A stretch of DNA of 64,000 nt from Amborella trichopoda. Its lineage: Eukaryota; Streptophyta; Magnoliopsida; Amborellales; Amborellaceae. Position 1 is the stretch's first letter, and every line of letters begins with the position of its first letter. The position numbers and the translations under genes were made by a program. Shown in pieces: positions 48,320 through 59,775 of this stretch. The notes beneath the pieces were generated by a model, which saw only the letters and a program-made list of their open reading frames with translations, searched no databases and had not been told where the DNA came from. Location of the stretch: contig NW_006499751.1 in assembly GCF_000471905.2 (NCBI RefSeq), positions 4,635,775-4,699,774 on the forward strand, given 5' to 3'.

Positions 48320-48560
48320 CGCTGAGACTAGCACTGTCATGGTAGTCTTGTCGTCGAGCAGTATTACCGTTGTGTCGATCTGAATTACCGTACCCGTCTT
48401 GCTGCCACGACAGGTTAGCCATTGTGTTAGGCTGGTCGGTGTTGATTTTGTCATTGAGTAATATTACCACCGTGCCGGTCTGAGTTACCGTGCCTGTCTT
48501 GCTACCACGTCAGGTCAATCACCGTACTGGTCTAGCTACTGTGTCTGTCTAGTCACCTAG
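48320..48560. repeat. Duplicated block of about 115 bp in L6 U5
   Basis: ATTACCG...CTGAATTACCGTACCCGTCTTGCTGCCACGACAGG is repeated with changes (CTGAGTTACCGTGCCTGTC and so on). Related single blocks occur at 8520-8700, 20000-20110, 36190-36350 and 50480-50700, upstream of the predicted acceptor in each LTR. Confidence 0.65.
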
Positions 48561-48946
48561 TCAAATTTCTATTTCTTCTCTTCTTCTCCCTCTAACCTAT
48601 TTCTCCCTTCTCCTCTTATCACCCAAATCTTTATCTCATTTCTTCCCTTTCTTCCTTGAATACGCACGCCTGTGTGCCTTTGTCCAAAAACAAGGTGGGG
48701 TCCCTCGGCCCACTTGTCTTATAAATTAACCGTGTGTGTGTGATTGCAGAAACAAGATAGTACAGGTTAAGGGAGGCGATTCCGAGTGAGCCACAAACTC
48801 AAGTGAGGTATGTCCTACCTCTCATTAAAGTCCTCTCTCATCGATTGATATACCTGGCCTTGTTTTGTAACAAGGTTCCCCATGAAACTTGAGACATGTG
48901 CCACCAGGTCATCCCGACCAGTGGGAGAGATCGTAGCACCTTACCA

Positions 48947-49666
48947 TTGAGCTTGGGATTTCCTTGAGAGTGCTGGTTCCGGACGGCTTTGAGGGAGGAC
49001 TGCTTTCGAATTTAGCGCTTGGAGGCCTTGGGGCAATTGCTCAACTCGAATGGGTGTGAGAAGGCCTTAGGGCCATATCTCGTCCACTGGATCGAGACAG
49101 CCTGAGGATCGTGGATCAAACGGAGTGGGTTTGTCTTCCATGCTTTATAACGGAGAGAATCAGTTCTGTTTCGATAGGACTTCTGAGATAGAAGGCACTA
49201 CCTTTCGGCCTTGGAGCGGCACATCCATGCCCCTCACTTGTTTGAACTGCAAGCTTCTGTTGATCTTTCCCTAGAGATGTGAACGGTTCCAGTTTCCTTC
49301 TAGACTAGTTCACTCCATGGAGGCACGGGCGAAGTTGATCAACTCAGGCAATGTATGTTGCCTAGGAAGAAGGGAGCTCATAGTGGGCCTTGGGGGCTCA
49401 TCTTTATCTACAGGAGGGGGGTGCTGACCGATCATTACCGAGAGCATCCTCTTGCCCCGAGTCTTGCTGTGGGGGCTAACCCATCCGTGTAAGGAAGGAG
49501 GAGTGGCAAGGATGGTGATCGATGGGAACTTCTTCAAGTACCACATGGTGAGCGGCTTCAAGTCGACCAGAGATGCAACAGGCGCTCCTCTCGTCTTACT
49601 GCTGATGGTACCATCGGACCTGCACATGTGTGCATTGTCCACAATAGTGTTTAGGGTGGCTCTTGG
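48947..49666. other. Unassigned 720-bp spacer between inverted LTRs
   Basis: The spacer between the 3' ends of L6 and L7 matches no other part of the window that I can find. A 110-codon minus-strand frame (49310-49642; MWYLKKFPSITILATPPSLH, then LPRQHTLPELINFARASME) is present but not recognised. It may be pre-insertion DNA or an internal remnant. Confidence 0.4.
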
Positions 49667-49957
49667 TGGTTAGATGCCTCGATCTCACCCCTAAGTCGGG
49701 TTGACCTGGTGGCACGTGTCTCGGCTTTCAAAGAGAACCCGATACCTAAGACCACTCTCTTGAGAACCTTGTGTATAAAACAAGGGTAAGTACACCAACC
49801 AGTGAGAGAGGAATTAGGGTGTGAAGCGGGACACACCTCACCTGGGTCGTGACGCACTCGGGCTGACTCGCGTGGGTGCCCTCTTAGATCATGATGGAAA
49901 GCTTCCCAAGCTTACGACTGGTTCGCAATCACCTCCCTTGACCCCTTCTCTCTTGTT

Positions 49958-51953
49958 CTGAAATCGCACATGCACACGTTAGTGTACAAGACAAGTGGGT
50001 CAGAGGACCTCACTTTGCCTTTAGGTGAATGCACACGAACATACATTCGAGGGATAAAATAAAGACATGGAGATTAATATGATGTTCGTTTGATCTTTAG
50101 ACGAAGAAAAGAGAGTAGAATAAAGATGAGAGGCAAGAAGGGGGAAATGTTAGAAAATGTCAACTAAACTCCTAAAGGCTGGTCTGCTTTTCACCTATTA
50201 CTCCAAGGAAGGAACTTTAAAAATCGGTATGGCTTTCAACCAGTTCTCTAAATAAAGGGCTCTAAAGACAGGTATGGCTTTCAACCATTTCTTTAAAGAA
50301 ATGCTCTAAAGACTTGTATGGCTTTCAACCAGTACTTTAAATATGAAATGTGTGTTTAAGAAATGAATGAAGGTTAGTATGGCACAAGAGAGAAAGAGAG
50401 TAGGAAAAAATAGAATAGGGGAAAAGATGAGGAGAAAAGAGATATTAGAGATGAATGAGAGAGAATAAATTTGATCAGGTAGCTAGACTAGTACAGCGGC
50501 AATACTAGTGTGGTGGTTGATTTGGCATGGAAGCTAGACGAACACGGTGGCTCTGACCGGCATGACGGCTAACTACTCGATGACAAAACCAACACATTGA
50601 CTAATCTGGCACCACAGTTAGCTTGACATAGCAGCTAGATGGGCTCGATGACTCAGACTAATGCTGCGGCTAAACTGCCTGACGGCAAGACTAGCTTGGC
50701 AGTGAAAGGCTTAACCTATCCTATGGTCAAACAAGAGAAGAAAAGTGTAGAGATAAGAGACAAAAGAGAACTGAGAAGAGAAAAGGAGGGGGAAGAGGAA
50801 GAGTTAGAGAAGAGACAAAGAAAAGGAGCGAAGGAAGAGAATGAGAAAAGGAGGAGAGATAAAGGAGAGATAAGAGAGAGAGGTCAAAAGAGTGAGAAAA
50901 GAATGAGAAGAGGGGAAAGAAGAGAGATAAGAGAGAAAATAGATGAGAGGGAAGATGAGAGAGAAGAAAGAGAAGGAACAAAAGAGAGGGAAGATGAGAT
51001 AGAAGAAGAGAAAAGAGAAAAGTCATGCACAACGGTGAGCACTGTCGTGCGTGACAGGAAGGAGAAAGATGAGAGGAAGTCATGGACGACAATAGGCTCT
51101 ATCGTTCATGATAGGAGATGGAGAAAGAGAAAGAACATGGATGGCGATAGGCTCTGTCCTCCATGACAAGAGGGGGAGATGAGTGAGAACGTGGACAACG
51201 ATAGGCTCTGCCGTCCATGACATAAGAGAGAGAAATAGAAAGAACATGGATGACGATAAGCGTTGTCGTCCATGATAGGAGAGAGAAAGAGAAAGAACAT
51301 GGACGACAATAGGTTCTACCATCCATGACAAGAGAGAGAAGAGTGAGATCATGGAAGACGATAGGCTACGCGTCCATGACAGAAGGGAGAGGAAGAGAAA
51401 GAACATGGACGACGATAGGCTCTGTCGTCCATGACAAAAGAGAGAGAAAGAGAAACATGCATGACAATAGGCACCGACACGCATGACAAGTGAAAGAGAG
51501 AAGAAAAGAAAAGACATGTGTGCCAATAAGCATCACCATGCATGTCAAGAAGGACTCAGACACGACCTGGCCTGCCACTCGGGAAAGCGCCCAGTTCAGT
51601 GTCCTTGTCAAAGAATGGGGTGAGAGATGTCATGCACAGCGGTGGGTACCGCCGTGCATGACGGGAGAAGAAGGAATTTAGACAGAGGCCCAGCCTGCCA
51701 CTCGGGAAAGGGCCTGGCTCACTATACTCATCTCAGAGAGATTGACAGAAAGGGGAAAATGTCATGCTCGGAGTTATTTTTATCCTGCATGACAAAGAAT
51801 AAGAGAAAGGAAAGAGAGGAGAGAAAAAGAAAGGGAGGGGAGAGAGAGAGAAAGCAGAACAAAGAGAAAGAAAGAAGAAAAGGGAGTAAGAAAGAAGAAG
51901 AGAGAGAGAAAGAAGAAGAGAGAAAGAAAGAATAGGAGGAGAGAGAAAATTAC
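49958..51953 (-). other. Predicted leader intron of L7
   Basis: Minus-strand donor GAG/GTAATTTTC (GT at 51953-51952), acceptor ATGTGCGATTTCAG ending at 49958, length 1996 nt. Donor, acceptor, CT-rich body and hairpins match L2 and L6. The long open frames on both strands here (50639-51166, 51080-51526) are repeat artefacts. Confidence 0.5.
51020..51800. repeat. Hairpin array of L7
   Basis: About 13 units. The stem at 51404-51433 is a perfect 10 bp (CATGGACGAC / GTCGTCCATG, loop GATAGGCTCT). The one at 51629-51662 pairs 14 of 15 positions (GTCATGCAC-A-GCGGT with ACCGC-C-GTGCATGAC). Linkers are GAGAGAAAGAGAAAGA. Confidence 0.85.
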
Positions 51954-52059
51954 CTCAACTTCAAGATACTAGACCTTTTCTTCTCTCTCCTCTTTCTCTC
52001 TCCAGGACATGGCCCACAAACTCAAGCCAAAGCCTTAATTCTTATTCATTCAATTGGAG

Positions 52060-52091
52060 TTTATTACATTGAGATATCACGTGTATATATA
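52060..52091 (-). promoter_or_regulatory. L7 TATA box and poly(A) signal
   Basis: Minus strand CTATATATAC (about 52083-52091), followed closely by AATAAA (52065-52060). It points leftward, towards L6. Confidence 0.55.
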
Positions 52092-55000
52092 GAAGTGGGG
52101 CCTAAACATGGGTGGATGCCCAAAATTCACCCTAATTGTGGGAAATTACAATTTAATTGAATTAAAAGAAATTCTAAAAGTGAAAGCAAAATGATGATTT
52201 TTCTCTTGCCCAACAATTCATGTAATTCAAATTCAGTCCTTGTTGCTACCCTAGAACGTGTGTAATCTTCCAAGGGTGATTTAGGATTGTTCCGACACTC
52301 GTTCGGCCAAAAGATGATTGTTTTCTTGTTGGGCTCGAAATGACGATCGTTTTGATACCCATTTCAAATCATGGATCGCATTTTTGGGCCATGATCATGC
52401 GATGCGTAATTTGTGAGAAATTTGTGATCTTTGGATCAACATTACACTCATTTCTCAACATGTCTTCAGGATTTCTTAGCTAAATTACAACGAGCATGCC
52501 ATCACGATCATTTGACAACAAGTACAGGTCGATTTCATGCCTAAATGATGATTTTCCACATTTGGGTTTTTTGTCAGAATTTGGATTCCGGCAGCCAGAA
52601 ATTTACAGCAACTTTAATGTCGTCGTACGCCAAACTAAACCGTTCATCCAATGTGAGGTTCGGCTCAGATGTAACCTCAGACTTTACGCACGCAATGCAA
52701 CTGATTTCGCGTCGATCCATTGTGTGAGCATCGTGATACGGCTGCTCGAGCAAGATGTGTCGCTGCTAAATTTCTTGTAACTCTTGTCACAAATCATAAA
52801 CTTCTCTCTAGATTTTCTCCCTGCTCGAGTGTCGTCACGGGTCGTGCCACATATCCAAACGCTCGTCTTGACGACACAAACATGCTCCCAAAATTTGAGC
52901 TTGATTTGACTCAGAACGAGGGAGATATGACTCTCAAAAATTACTGCCCAAAACTGTGAAAACTAGTCTCCATTAATGGAGACTGGAGCAGGGAGGGTGC
53001 ACGAGAATAGCATGTGGCCTATCCCTTTTCAGTCTTTTTCTCATAACTTTGTTCCAAAGTGTTCGATTGAGTCGAAACTTGACCCATAGGGGTTTTAAAC
53101 CTTATCAGATCTATTAAAGGTGGTCTTATAGCCATTTGATGCTCCGGTAATAGGGTTCTAGTAATAGGGTCCGTTTTAGGGTGCTAAAGGCTGATTTGTT
53201 TCCAAACTGCTTATTCGTCTATGCAGTCTTAGACATGTCGGATTTCAACGAAACTTGAAAGAGGATCTTATGGAGTTCTTAAGAAAATTTTCACTCATTA
53301 TTGGGAAATTCCATGACTGTTGAAAATTCGACTTGCGAATCAGGGCTTTATTAACCTTACTTCTCTTTATTCGTGCCGGGGACACAAGGTGCTGAAAAAT
53401 ATCTTCAAACAGCTTGCCCCATCGAATGTTGTGCTTCGAGAGAAGTGAGAAGGACAACATTCAAAAAATTTCCTTCGGCTTTATTATTTTCTTCCTGACC
53501 ACAAGATCACGTGAACGCCGAGGAGATATCCGCCTAATGTTATCACCATGAGCTCAAATGTTTGGATGCATTTGTCACAGATCCATTCGTGGAGACTTCA
53601 AGGGAGAAGGGACATTGAGGGGTATGATTGAAGTCCTCATCCTCATCAGACTTTATGAGGGATGTATTTTTTTTAATGTCCTCACCCTATTGGACGGTAA
53701 TTGTTATTCCAATAGCGGGGGATTTTGTATGGACCTCGTTGGTCGAAATCAAGCCTATCTAGTTGTCGAGTGCCATGCTAACGGACATTCTTCCCATTCA
53801 GTCAGGGGTTTTGTTTCCTTTTCAGTTTGTTTTTTAGATGGATAGCTGAAGAGCCTTCGGTTGGCGATCATTTACAACTACACCAATTTAACCTTGATGG
53901 GTAGGGTACCTGATTTTTTAGGCAACCTCTTAAGGCTCAACCCTGCTTTTTGCAAGAAATTTCGACAAGCAGAATACCTCTTTTTGAACCAACATCAGGG
54001 GGCTCAATCCTGGTTGTTGCATAACAGGTCGAAGGTCTGGCTTGATAGTTTACTTAGCTTTCTGGGGGCATCTTCGGCATATAAGAATGTGGCTTCTTGT
54101 TTCTACAGAGGCTAGTTTGACTTTCACCTAGCACACCATAGCGACTTCTTGGGAATGGGGCTCTTTTGCATGTATTGGTGATTCTTTTAGCTTCTGAGGC
54201 CTTTTGCATTTGGACTCAGACTATGGAATTCTTCCTTGAAGCTCTTCTTTTTGGGTCTCGATAGCAGGGCATTCTGGTACCTAGGATTTTTCTTTGAGTA
54301 CCGATTGTAGCCGCCTATAAAGGCGAACACTTCATCAACCTGTTTTATTGGCCCAAGCGCCCTTTGCGGGTTTCCACTTGGACTGAGGAAGTGGCGCCGT
54401 AGAGATGGTTTTCACCACCCCCCTTTTATTTGGGGCTCTTTTACCCATGACCTTGCAATCACTTCCACCCTTTTTCCATTCTTACTCACGGAGCCCTTTT
54501 GGGTTTTCATCGTGCTGGGCTTCTATTTTACGGAACTCTCTTACTCATGGTTTCGTGACCATGCCCATCTGTCATTTTTACTCATGGCGTTCCCTTATTC
54601 AGGTTTACATCATGCTCATTTTTCTTTTTATATTTTTTTTCTTTTTTTCTTTTGTAAGGGCATGTTTATGGTCATACCTCCAGGATTGAGCAAAGAAGTT
54701 TAATGTCATGAGATCAGGACATTCGTTATAGTTTTAAGGTCATATAGCTTGGACTGTCATGGCAATGGATGACAGTTTGTGGAGACCATGGAGTGAGTAT
54801 GGTGGTGGTCTGAATCACTTTGGGAGATGGCACAAAGCTGCTTACGAATGATGGATGATGTTGGTATGGATGGCGGACGAAGATGACCCACTAACTGACC
54901 TTGAGTATGGATGGCAGGATGGCTCACCATTGTTCTGTGAGAGTAGCTAAGACTCACTGGGGATTTGTGGATGGTGATGATGGAAATGGACTCACTGGGG

Positions 55001-55149
55001 AGGCAGTGAAGGTGGTAATGATGGAAATGGGATCACTGGGGAGGCAGTGAAGGTGGTACATGCACATGGATGGGCCGGTTAGGGAAGGCGTGCATGGAGA
55101 CACATGCAACAGGCACGAGTGCATATGTGGGGGCGTGTTTAATGTCATG

Positions 55150-55475
55150 CCTCCGAGACCAGTACAACAGTTTAACGTCATACGGCCAGGATGTACACTA
55201 TATTTTAGGGTCATACAACTTGACTGTTGTGCTAAGCCTTTAATTGTCATGTGGCTAGGACTCGCACTACAGTTTAGGGTCATGCAGCTGGACCGTGGCT
55301 GCAGTTTAAGGTCATGCAATTGGACCATTGCTACAATTTAATGTCCATGACTGCACTTTAGGGTCATGCAACTGGACCATTGAGGTCATGCAACTGGACC
55401 ATGCCTGCAGTTTAAGGTCATGCAACTAGACCATTGTTGCAGTTTAAGGTCGTTTAACTGGACCATTATGTGAGT
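55150..55475. repeat. U3 array of L7
   Basis: Units of GTTTAAGGTCATGCAACTGGACC type, about eight to ten, less uniform than in L3. Confidence 0.75.
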
Positions 55476-55629
55476 GGCTAGGTATCTTAGTGAAGAGGGG
55501 ACTCATGGGAAAATGTGAGGTGAATGAGGCTCTGTGAGGGATAAGGTGTGACGACCCAGATTTTTCCCAGTCAATTGGAGTGCATGCAGGACAAGAAGAA
55601 AGGAAGGATAGTAAATAGCACGCAGCAGA

Positions 55630-55945
55630 AAAGAGCGCAACGCCGCCTGTGTTGAGTGTGCAGTGCCGGTTGTGTTGTGTGTAACGCTGGTTGTGTTGTG
55701 TGCTGCGCCGGCTTTAAAGAGACCATCGTCGGCTGTTTTGAGTATACAGTGTCGGCTGTGTTGTGTGCAGCACCGATTGTGTTGTGTGTAGCACTGGCTG
55801 TGTTGTGTGTAGTGCCAACTGTGTTGTGTGCAGCACCGACTGTGTTGTGTGCAGCGCCGGCTGTGAAGAGATCAGCGCCGGTTGTGTTGAGTGTGCAGCA
55901 CCGGCTGTGTTGTGTGTAGCACCGGCTGTGTTGTGTGCAGCACCA
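55630..55945. repeat. 21-bp minisatellite in the Tekay-like LTR
   Basis: Units GTTGTGTGCAGCACCGACTGT and variants in clusters. The 21-bp period keeps frames open and encodes CAAPTVL-type repeats, which I treat as artefact. The CAGC-accg-GCTG core is a short dyad. Confidence 0.85.
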
Positions 55946-57477
55946 GCTCTGAAGAAGGGATGGCCCAATGCTGGCTGAGTCTTATCATGTGCGTAGCACC
56001 GGCTATGTAGCACCAACTGTGTTTCTGACATGCATAGATTATGCTGCCACTTGTTAAATGCATGCTGATTTGAGAGCCACTTGTCCAAAATTTTAAGCCT
56101 CTTGGTGACACTTGGTCAGCCACCTCAAACACAAGAGTACTTAAGCCTCTTCTCTCACCCACGCCACACATTCTTACTTCATCTCTCTCACTAAGACACA
56201 AGGTTTGAAGAAGTGACTATTGGAGGGCAAGAATTGTTGGGCGGGTGAGAGCTATGAGAAGCGGATTGGAGAAGGCACCATTGTTGTTCTTGTAAGTGGA
56301 TCCATCACCATTGCATTATAGGATGCATGAGTTTTATTCTTGTGCGATGAGTAATGAATATGTGAGTGATGTAAAAATTCCCTATGCCTGGTTCACTGAA
56401 ATTTGGGGCTTTGTTCTATAATAGAAGGGGAAGCTAAGAATGAATGTATGCTTCATAGATTATGTAAGAAATGCATGTTATGTGTGTACATTGTGAGAGG
56501 ATGGTTGTTATCATGTCCTTTACCATGGAATGAAAGTTATGGAATGTGTTCTTAAAACATGTCATATGCTACTTTGAAATTCCAGAAATATGTGTGTTCT
56601 TGAAAAGGACTTTTGATTAGCCAAATGAGGTCTGATTGACCTCAAAATATTGTCATTGGAAAGATATACGAGTCTAGTAAAATGTTTGTTTTTGCCCATT
56701 GCCAAAATTCTTTATGAAAATGAAGTTATGTTTCAAATTAAGAGGGTATATCATTGTTGACTGTTTTCCTGGATTTTTCACTAATACTATTGTGGTCACT
56801 AATTTTAACTAACCAAATGAAGTTTATTTTTAGTTAAACCATAGCCATTGGAAATATCTTTGAATGGATAAAATTTGCATGTAGAAACTATTTTGAAATT
56901 CTTCTCAGATTGAATTATGAAGGTATGTCACTATGAGTAGTGTTGATAAAATTCAAAACTCTCACCTTGGTTAGCATGAATCTTGGAACCACCAAATGGA
57001 ATCCAAATTCTTTCAAATTAGTGTTTTTAGAAAGATATACATCTTGAGTTAAACTTTGATTTTGAAACCGTCACAAGTTACTTCACAGTTTGGGAGTTAT
57101 AGTGATAGGAAGCAGGGTATGTTACTGTCCCTTGTGAACCCCAGGGTGCAGCTAGTAAACCTTCACCTCTTTGAACCATTGACAAACGGGGTCCAATTGT
57201 CTTAAAACTACCCCCATTTGAAGAATAGGTGTGTTTAGTACAAAATTTGTTTTGGATACATCTTCAAACTCTAAATTTTCCAAAGGTTACGACCCTAATG
57301 GTAAGCGCACGTCATTGCCCTTGATGCCAGGAAATTGAGCGGTACGGCTTAACTGAAACCATGTTACTATTATTATGGTATTGTCATTGTGATATTGTTA
57401 AAATGTGATGTGCCACTACCAAAAATGTGATATTGCTACTATCATGATAAGATATTGATATCGTCATAATGTGATAC

Positions 57478-57690
57478 TGTGATGCTTATGTCTTATGTGA
57501 ATGTATACCTACTGTGTGAATGATGCTACAGTGCTGCTTATGTGTTATGTGAATGGGTACCTACTGTGTGAATGATGCTACCGTGCTGCTTATGTGTTAT
57601 GTCAATGGGTATCTACTATGTAAATGATGGTACCGTGCTGCTTATGTGACATATGTGATTGGGCACCTACTGTATGAATGATGGTACCGG
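57478..57690. repeat. 52-bp tandem repeat, four copies
   Basis: TGCTGCTTATGTGTTATGTG followed by AATGGGTACCTACTGTGTGA and ATGATGCTACCG, with about four diverging copies inside the Tekay-like LTR. Confidence 0.85.
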
Positions 57691-58687
57691 CAGCTAAGAT
57701 CTTTCCTTAACTCCACATGATAGGACAAGAGTCAAGATGTGAATATTTGGGAGGGTCGCGCCCCCTAGATCTATATGGGCACTATGTATTGGGTCATCCA
57801 ATGGTAGTGTAACACACTCTCACCAGAAGGGCATAAGGAAAGGGTCGTGTCTTGCAAGGCCACTACCTATTGAAAACCCCAAAGCACATTGGAGATGTGT
57901 GTGTGTGTGAGGGCATTATGAAGTGGGACACCCACTTGTCATTTTCCTCCCTCCTGAATGAGCGTAGAGTTTCAAGCAACATGATTGGCTTAACCTGAGC
58001 GATGGAACTTTTACTTCGAGATCAGGACTTATTAGTTTTGTAACTGTGATCTGTTGTCTTTACTGTTTTGCTTTAAGTAAGGTGATTGTGACTTATGCAT
58101 TGTATATTAAACTTCTTTTATCATATTATTGTTAGATTATTGAGAAGTATGTTGGGGGACTTCACTTGATACCTTGTGAATATGTGTACACTGCATATTG
58201 CTATCACTATTATACTAGTTGGAATGCAATGGTGTAGATCTGCTTACTAGGCTGTTAGCTCATTCCGTCTTATTACATAACTGTAGAGTGAAGGGTAATG
58301 GCATATGTGCTAAAGGTGGGTAGCCGTTTGGGGTGTTTGAAGATCGAAGTTGAGAAGTTTGAAAAGCCGCCTTACGAAGAGTTTCATAGTATGTTTCGGT
58401 GGTCTCACCATTACGATGTATATTTTATTTTGTGTATTTTAGGGCAGTAGTGCCAAAGAAGAAATTGTAAGAACATTTGGATATTGAACGAATGAGATGG
58501 CTGTACTTTTGACGTGGTATTTATTTGTTGAATGGATTTATTCTAGTTTTTTTTTATGGTTTTTCTCTTGATTCTGTGATGTTATGTATTGGGCCGCTCC
58601 CACCTGAGTGACATTCACGACCTCTGGTTGTGATCCTGCGCTCTGTCGCCCTCCGATAGGGGTCAAGGGACGGGATCGTGACAGTTC

Positions 58688-58699
58688 TGGTATCAGAGC
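58688..58699 (+). promoter_or_regulatory. Primer-binding site, initiator Met tRNA
   Basis: TGGTATCAGAGC four bases after the LTR end is the standard plant iMet-tRNA primer-binding site. It fixes the LTR boundary at 58683. Confidence 0.95.
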
Positions 58700-58763
58700 A
58701 GCCAGTATAGGATTCTTGGCCTAGGGAGTCTTAGGAGTATCTGTAAGATAGTTCTTTGATAGG

Positions 58764-59775
58764 TTGGTAACTGGATGTTTATATTTTAGGTTGGAGATTC
58801 CAAGGACTCGTACCAACAATACAAGTTCAAGTAATGAGAACACCGAGGCCTTTAGTGAATTTGTTAGAACTTTGGGGGCCATGACACAGATGATGAGAGA
58901 AGCTATGCAGGCCTCGTCAACCCCCGCCTCTGATATGAATGATAGTAATATGATAGAAAGGTTTAAGAGGCTGGCACCTCCAAACATTGTAGGGCATGGG
59001 GGAGTAGAAAAGGCCAAGAGATGGAGAAGGCAGATAGAAAAGATCTTTGAAGTTCTAAATTTCACAAACGAGCAAAAAGTTAGGCTGGATACTTTTATGC
59101 TCGAAGGAGAAGCAGAGCGCTGGTGGAGCTCAATAAAACAGCCGCGTGAACGATCAGGAGTTGTGACTACTTGGGAGAATTTTCTAGCACTCTTTTAAGA
59201 GAAATATTTCCCCGACTCGATAAAGGAAAGGAAAGAGGTAGAATTCATAGAGCTACAATAGGGAAATATGTTCGTTGAGCAATATGCAGCGAAGTTTGCT
59301 GAACTCTCTAGATATGCGCCACATATTACTAATTCTGAGGTGCGTAAGGTTAGTAAGTTTGAGGAGGGCCTCCGACCTGATACAAGGGGGAGGATTATCG
59401 CAGCAAACATCAAGACCCTCTCCCTGCTGGTGGACCTGTCCCTAAAGATAGAGAAAGGTTGTGATGACTTTTGTGCAAGAAGAGATGGAAGGTTGGGTGT
59501 CGCCCAGTCTGGGAGTTTTAAGAAGAAGGCAAGACCACCTCCAAGGAGAGAGTTGAAAGGGAGAAATAATCAAGGTGGTGTCAGGATCCCGGGGGTTGTT
59601 CCAAATGATGTAAGGGCCAACCGACGCCCAAACTGCCCTCACTGTGGTTTGGGAAATTTTACGGCAGCGGAGTGCTTCAGAAATATTAGGACCTGCTTTT
59701 GGTGTGGCAAATTGGGCCATCTAGTGAAAGACTGTCCCGTCAGGGATCAGGGGACTAATCAAGGGCTCAAGGGCA
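58764..59775 (+). pseudogene. Gag of the Tekay-like element
   Basis: One reading frame from 58764 with gag-domain motifs MIERFKRLAPPNIVGHGG and EGEAERWWSSIKQPRE, then FVEQYAAKFAELSRYAPH. A basic stretch (KKKARPPPRRELKGR) and the zinc knuckle CFWCGKLGHLVKDC (CX2CX4HX4C) follow near 59695-59740. In-frame TAA (59196-59198) and TAG (59259-59261) interrupt it. No ATG begins the frame: TTG stands at 58764 and again at the likely start (LEIPRTRTN, about 58793). A 1-base shift near 59760-59775 separates it from the protease frame, although Tekay-type gag and pol normally form one frame. Confidence 0.85.

Larger units (their letters stand above)
46769..48749 (+). other. Predicted leader intron of L6
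   Basis: Donor AAG/GTAATATTC (GT at 46769), acceptor GTGTGTGTGATTGCAG ending at 48749, length 1981 nt. The body is a CT-rich tract with the hairpin array; its long open frames (for example 46691-47173 and 47504-48091) are composition artefacts. Confidence 0.5.
43300..48946 (+). mobile_element. Giant-LTR copy L6 (near-complete, plus)
   Basis: Plus-oriented LTR from mid U3 (43300, GGAGTCGGATTGTCATCC matches the reverse of about 5040-5070 in L1) through the U3 array, the U3-proximal module (44060-45280), the promoter module (45280-46690), the CT-rich hairpin tract and the U5 tail to TTACCA at 48941-48946. No clear primer-binding site follows, which fits a 3' or solo LTR. Confidence 0.75.
49667..55546 (-). 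mobile_element. Giant-LTR copy L7 (5.9 kb, interrupted)
   Basis: From the terminus TGGTTAGATGCC at 49667 it runs through the U5 tail, predicted leader intron with hairpins, promoter module (51950-53430), U3-proximal module (53430-54700) and U3 array (54700-55475). It is cut by insertion of the Tekay-like LTR at 55547. It is inverted with respect to L6. Confidence 0.75.
55547..58683 (+). mobile_element. 5' LTR of a Tekay/Del-like chromovirus
   Basis: LTR of 3137 bp starting TGTGACGACCC and ending GATCGTGACA, four bases before an initiator-Met primer-binding site. Start sequence, length and primer fit plant Tekay/Del elements. It holds two minisatellites (55630-55945 and 57478-57690) and otherwise unique AT-rich sequence with no gene. 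It interrupts giant LTR L7. No matching 3' LTR is in the window. Confidence 0.85.

Noticed and set aside
50639-51526. Open frames of 121-175 codons on both strands
   Set aside because: Same purine/pyrimidine tract and hairpin array in L7; simple-repeat artefacts.
55656-56088. Cysteine/valine repeat protein
   Set aside because: Translation of the 21-bp minisatellite inside an LTR; open on both strands because of the period.
58688-58699. tRNA gene remnant
   Set aside because: Only the 12-base primer-binding site is present; there is no cloverleaf around it.
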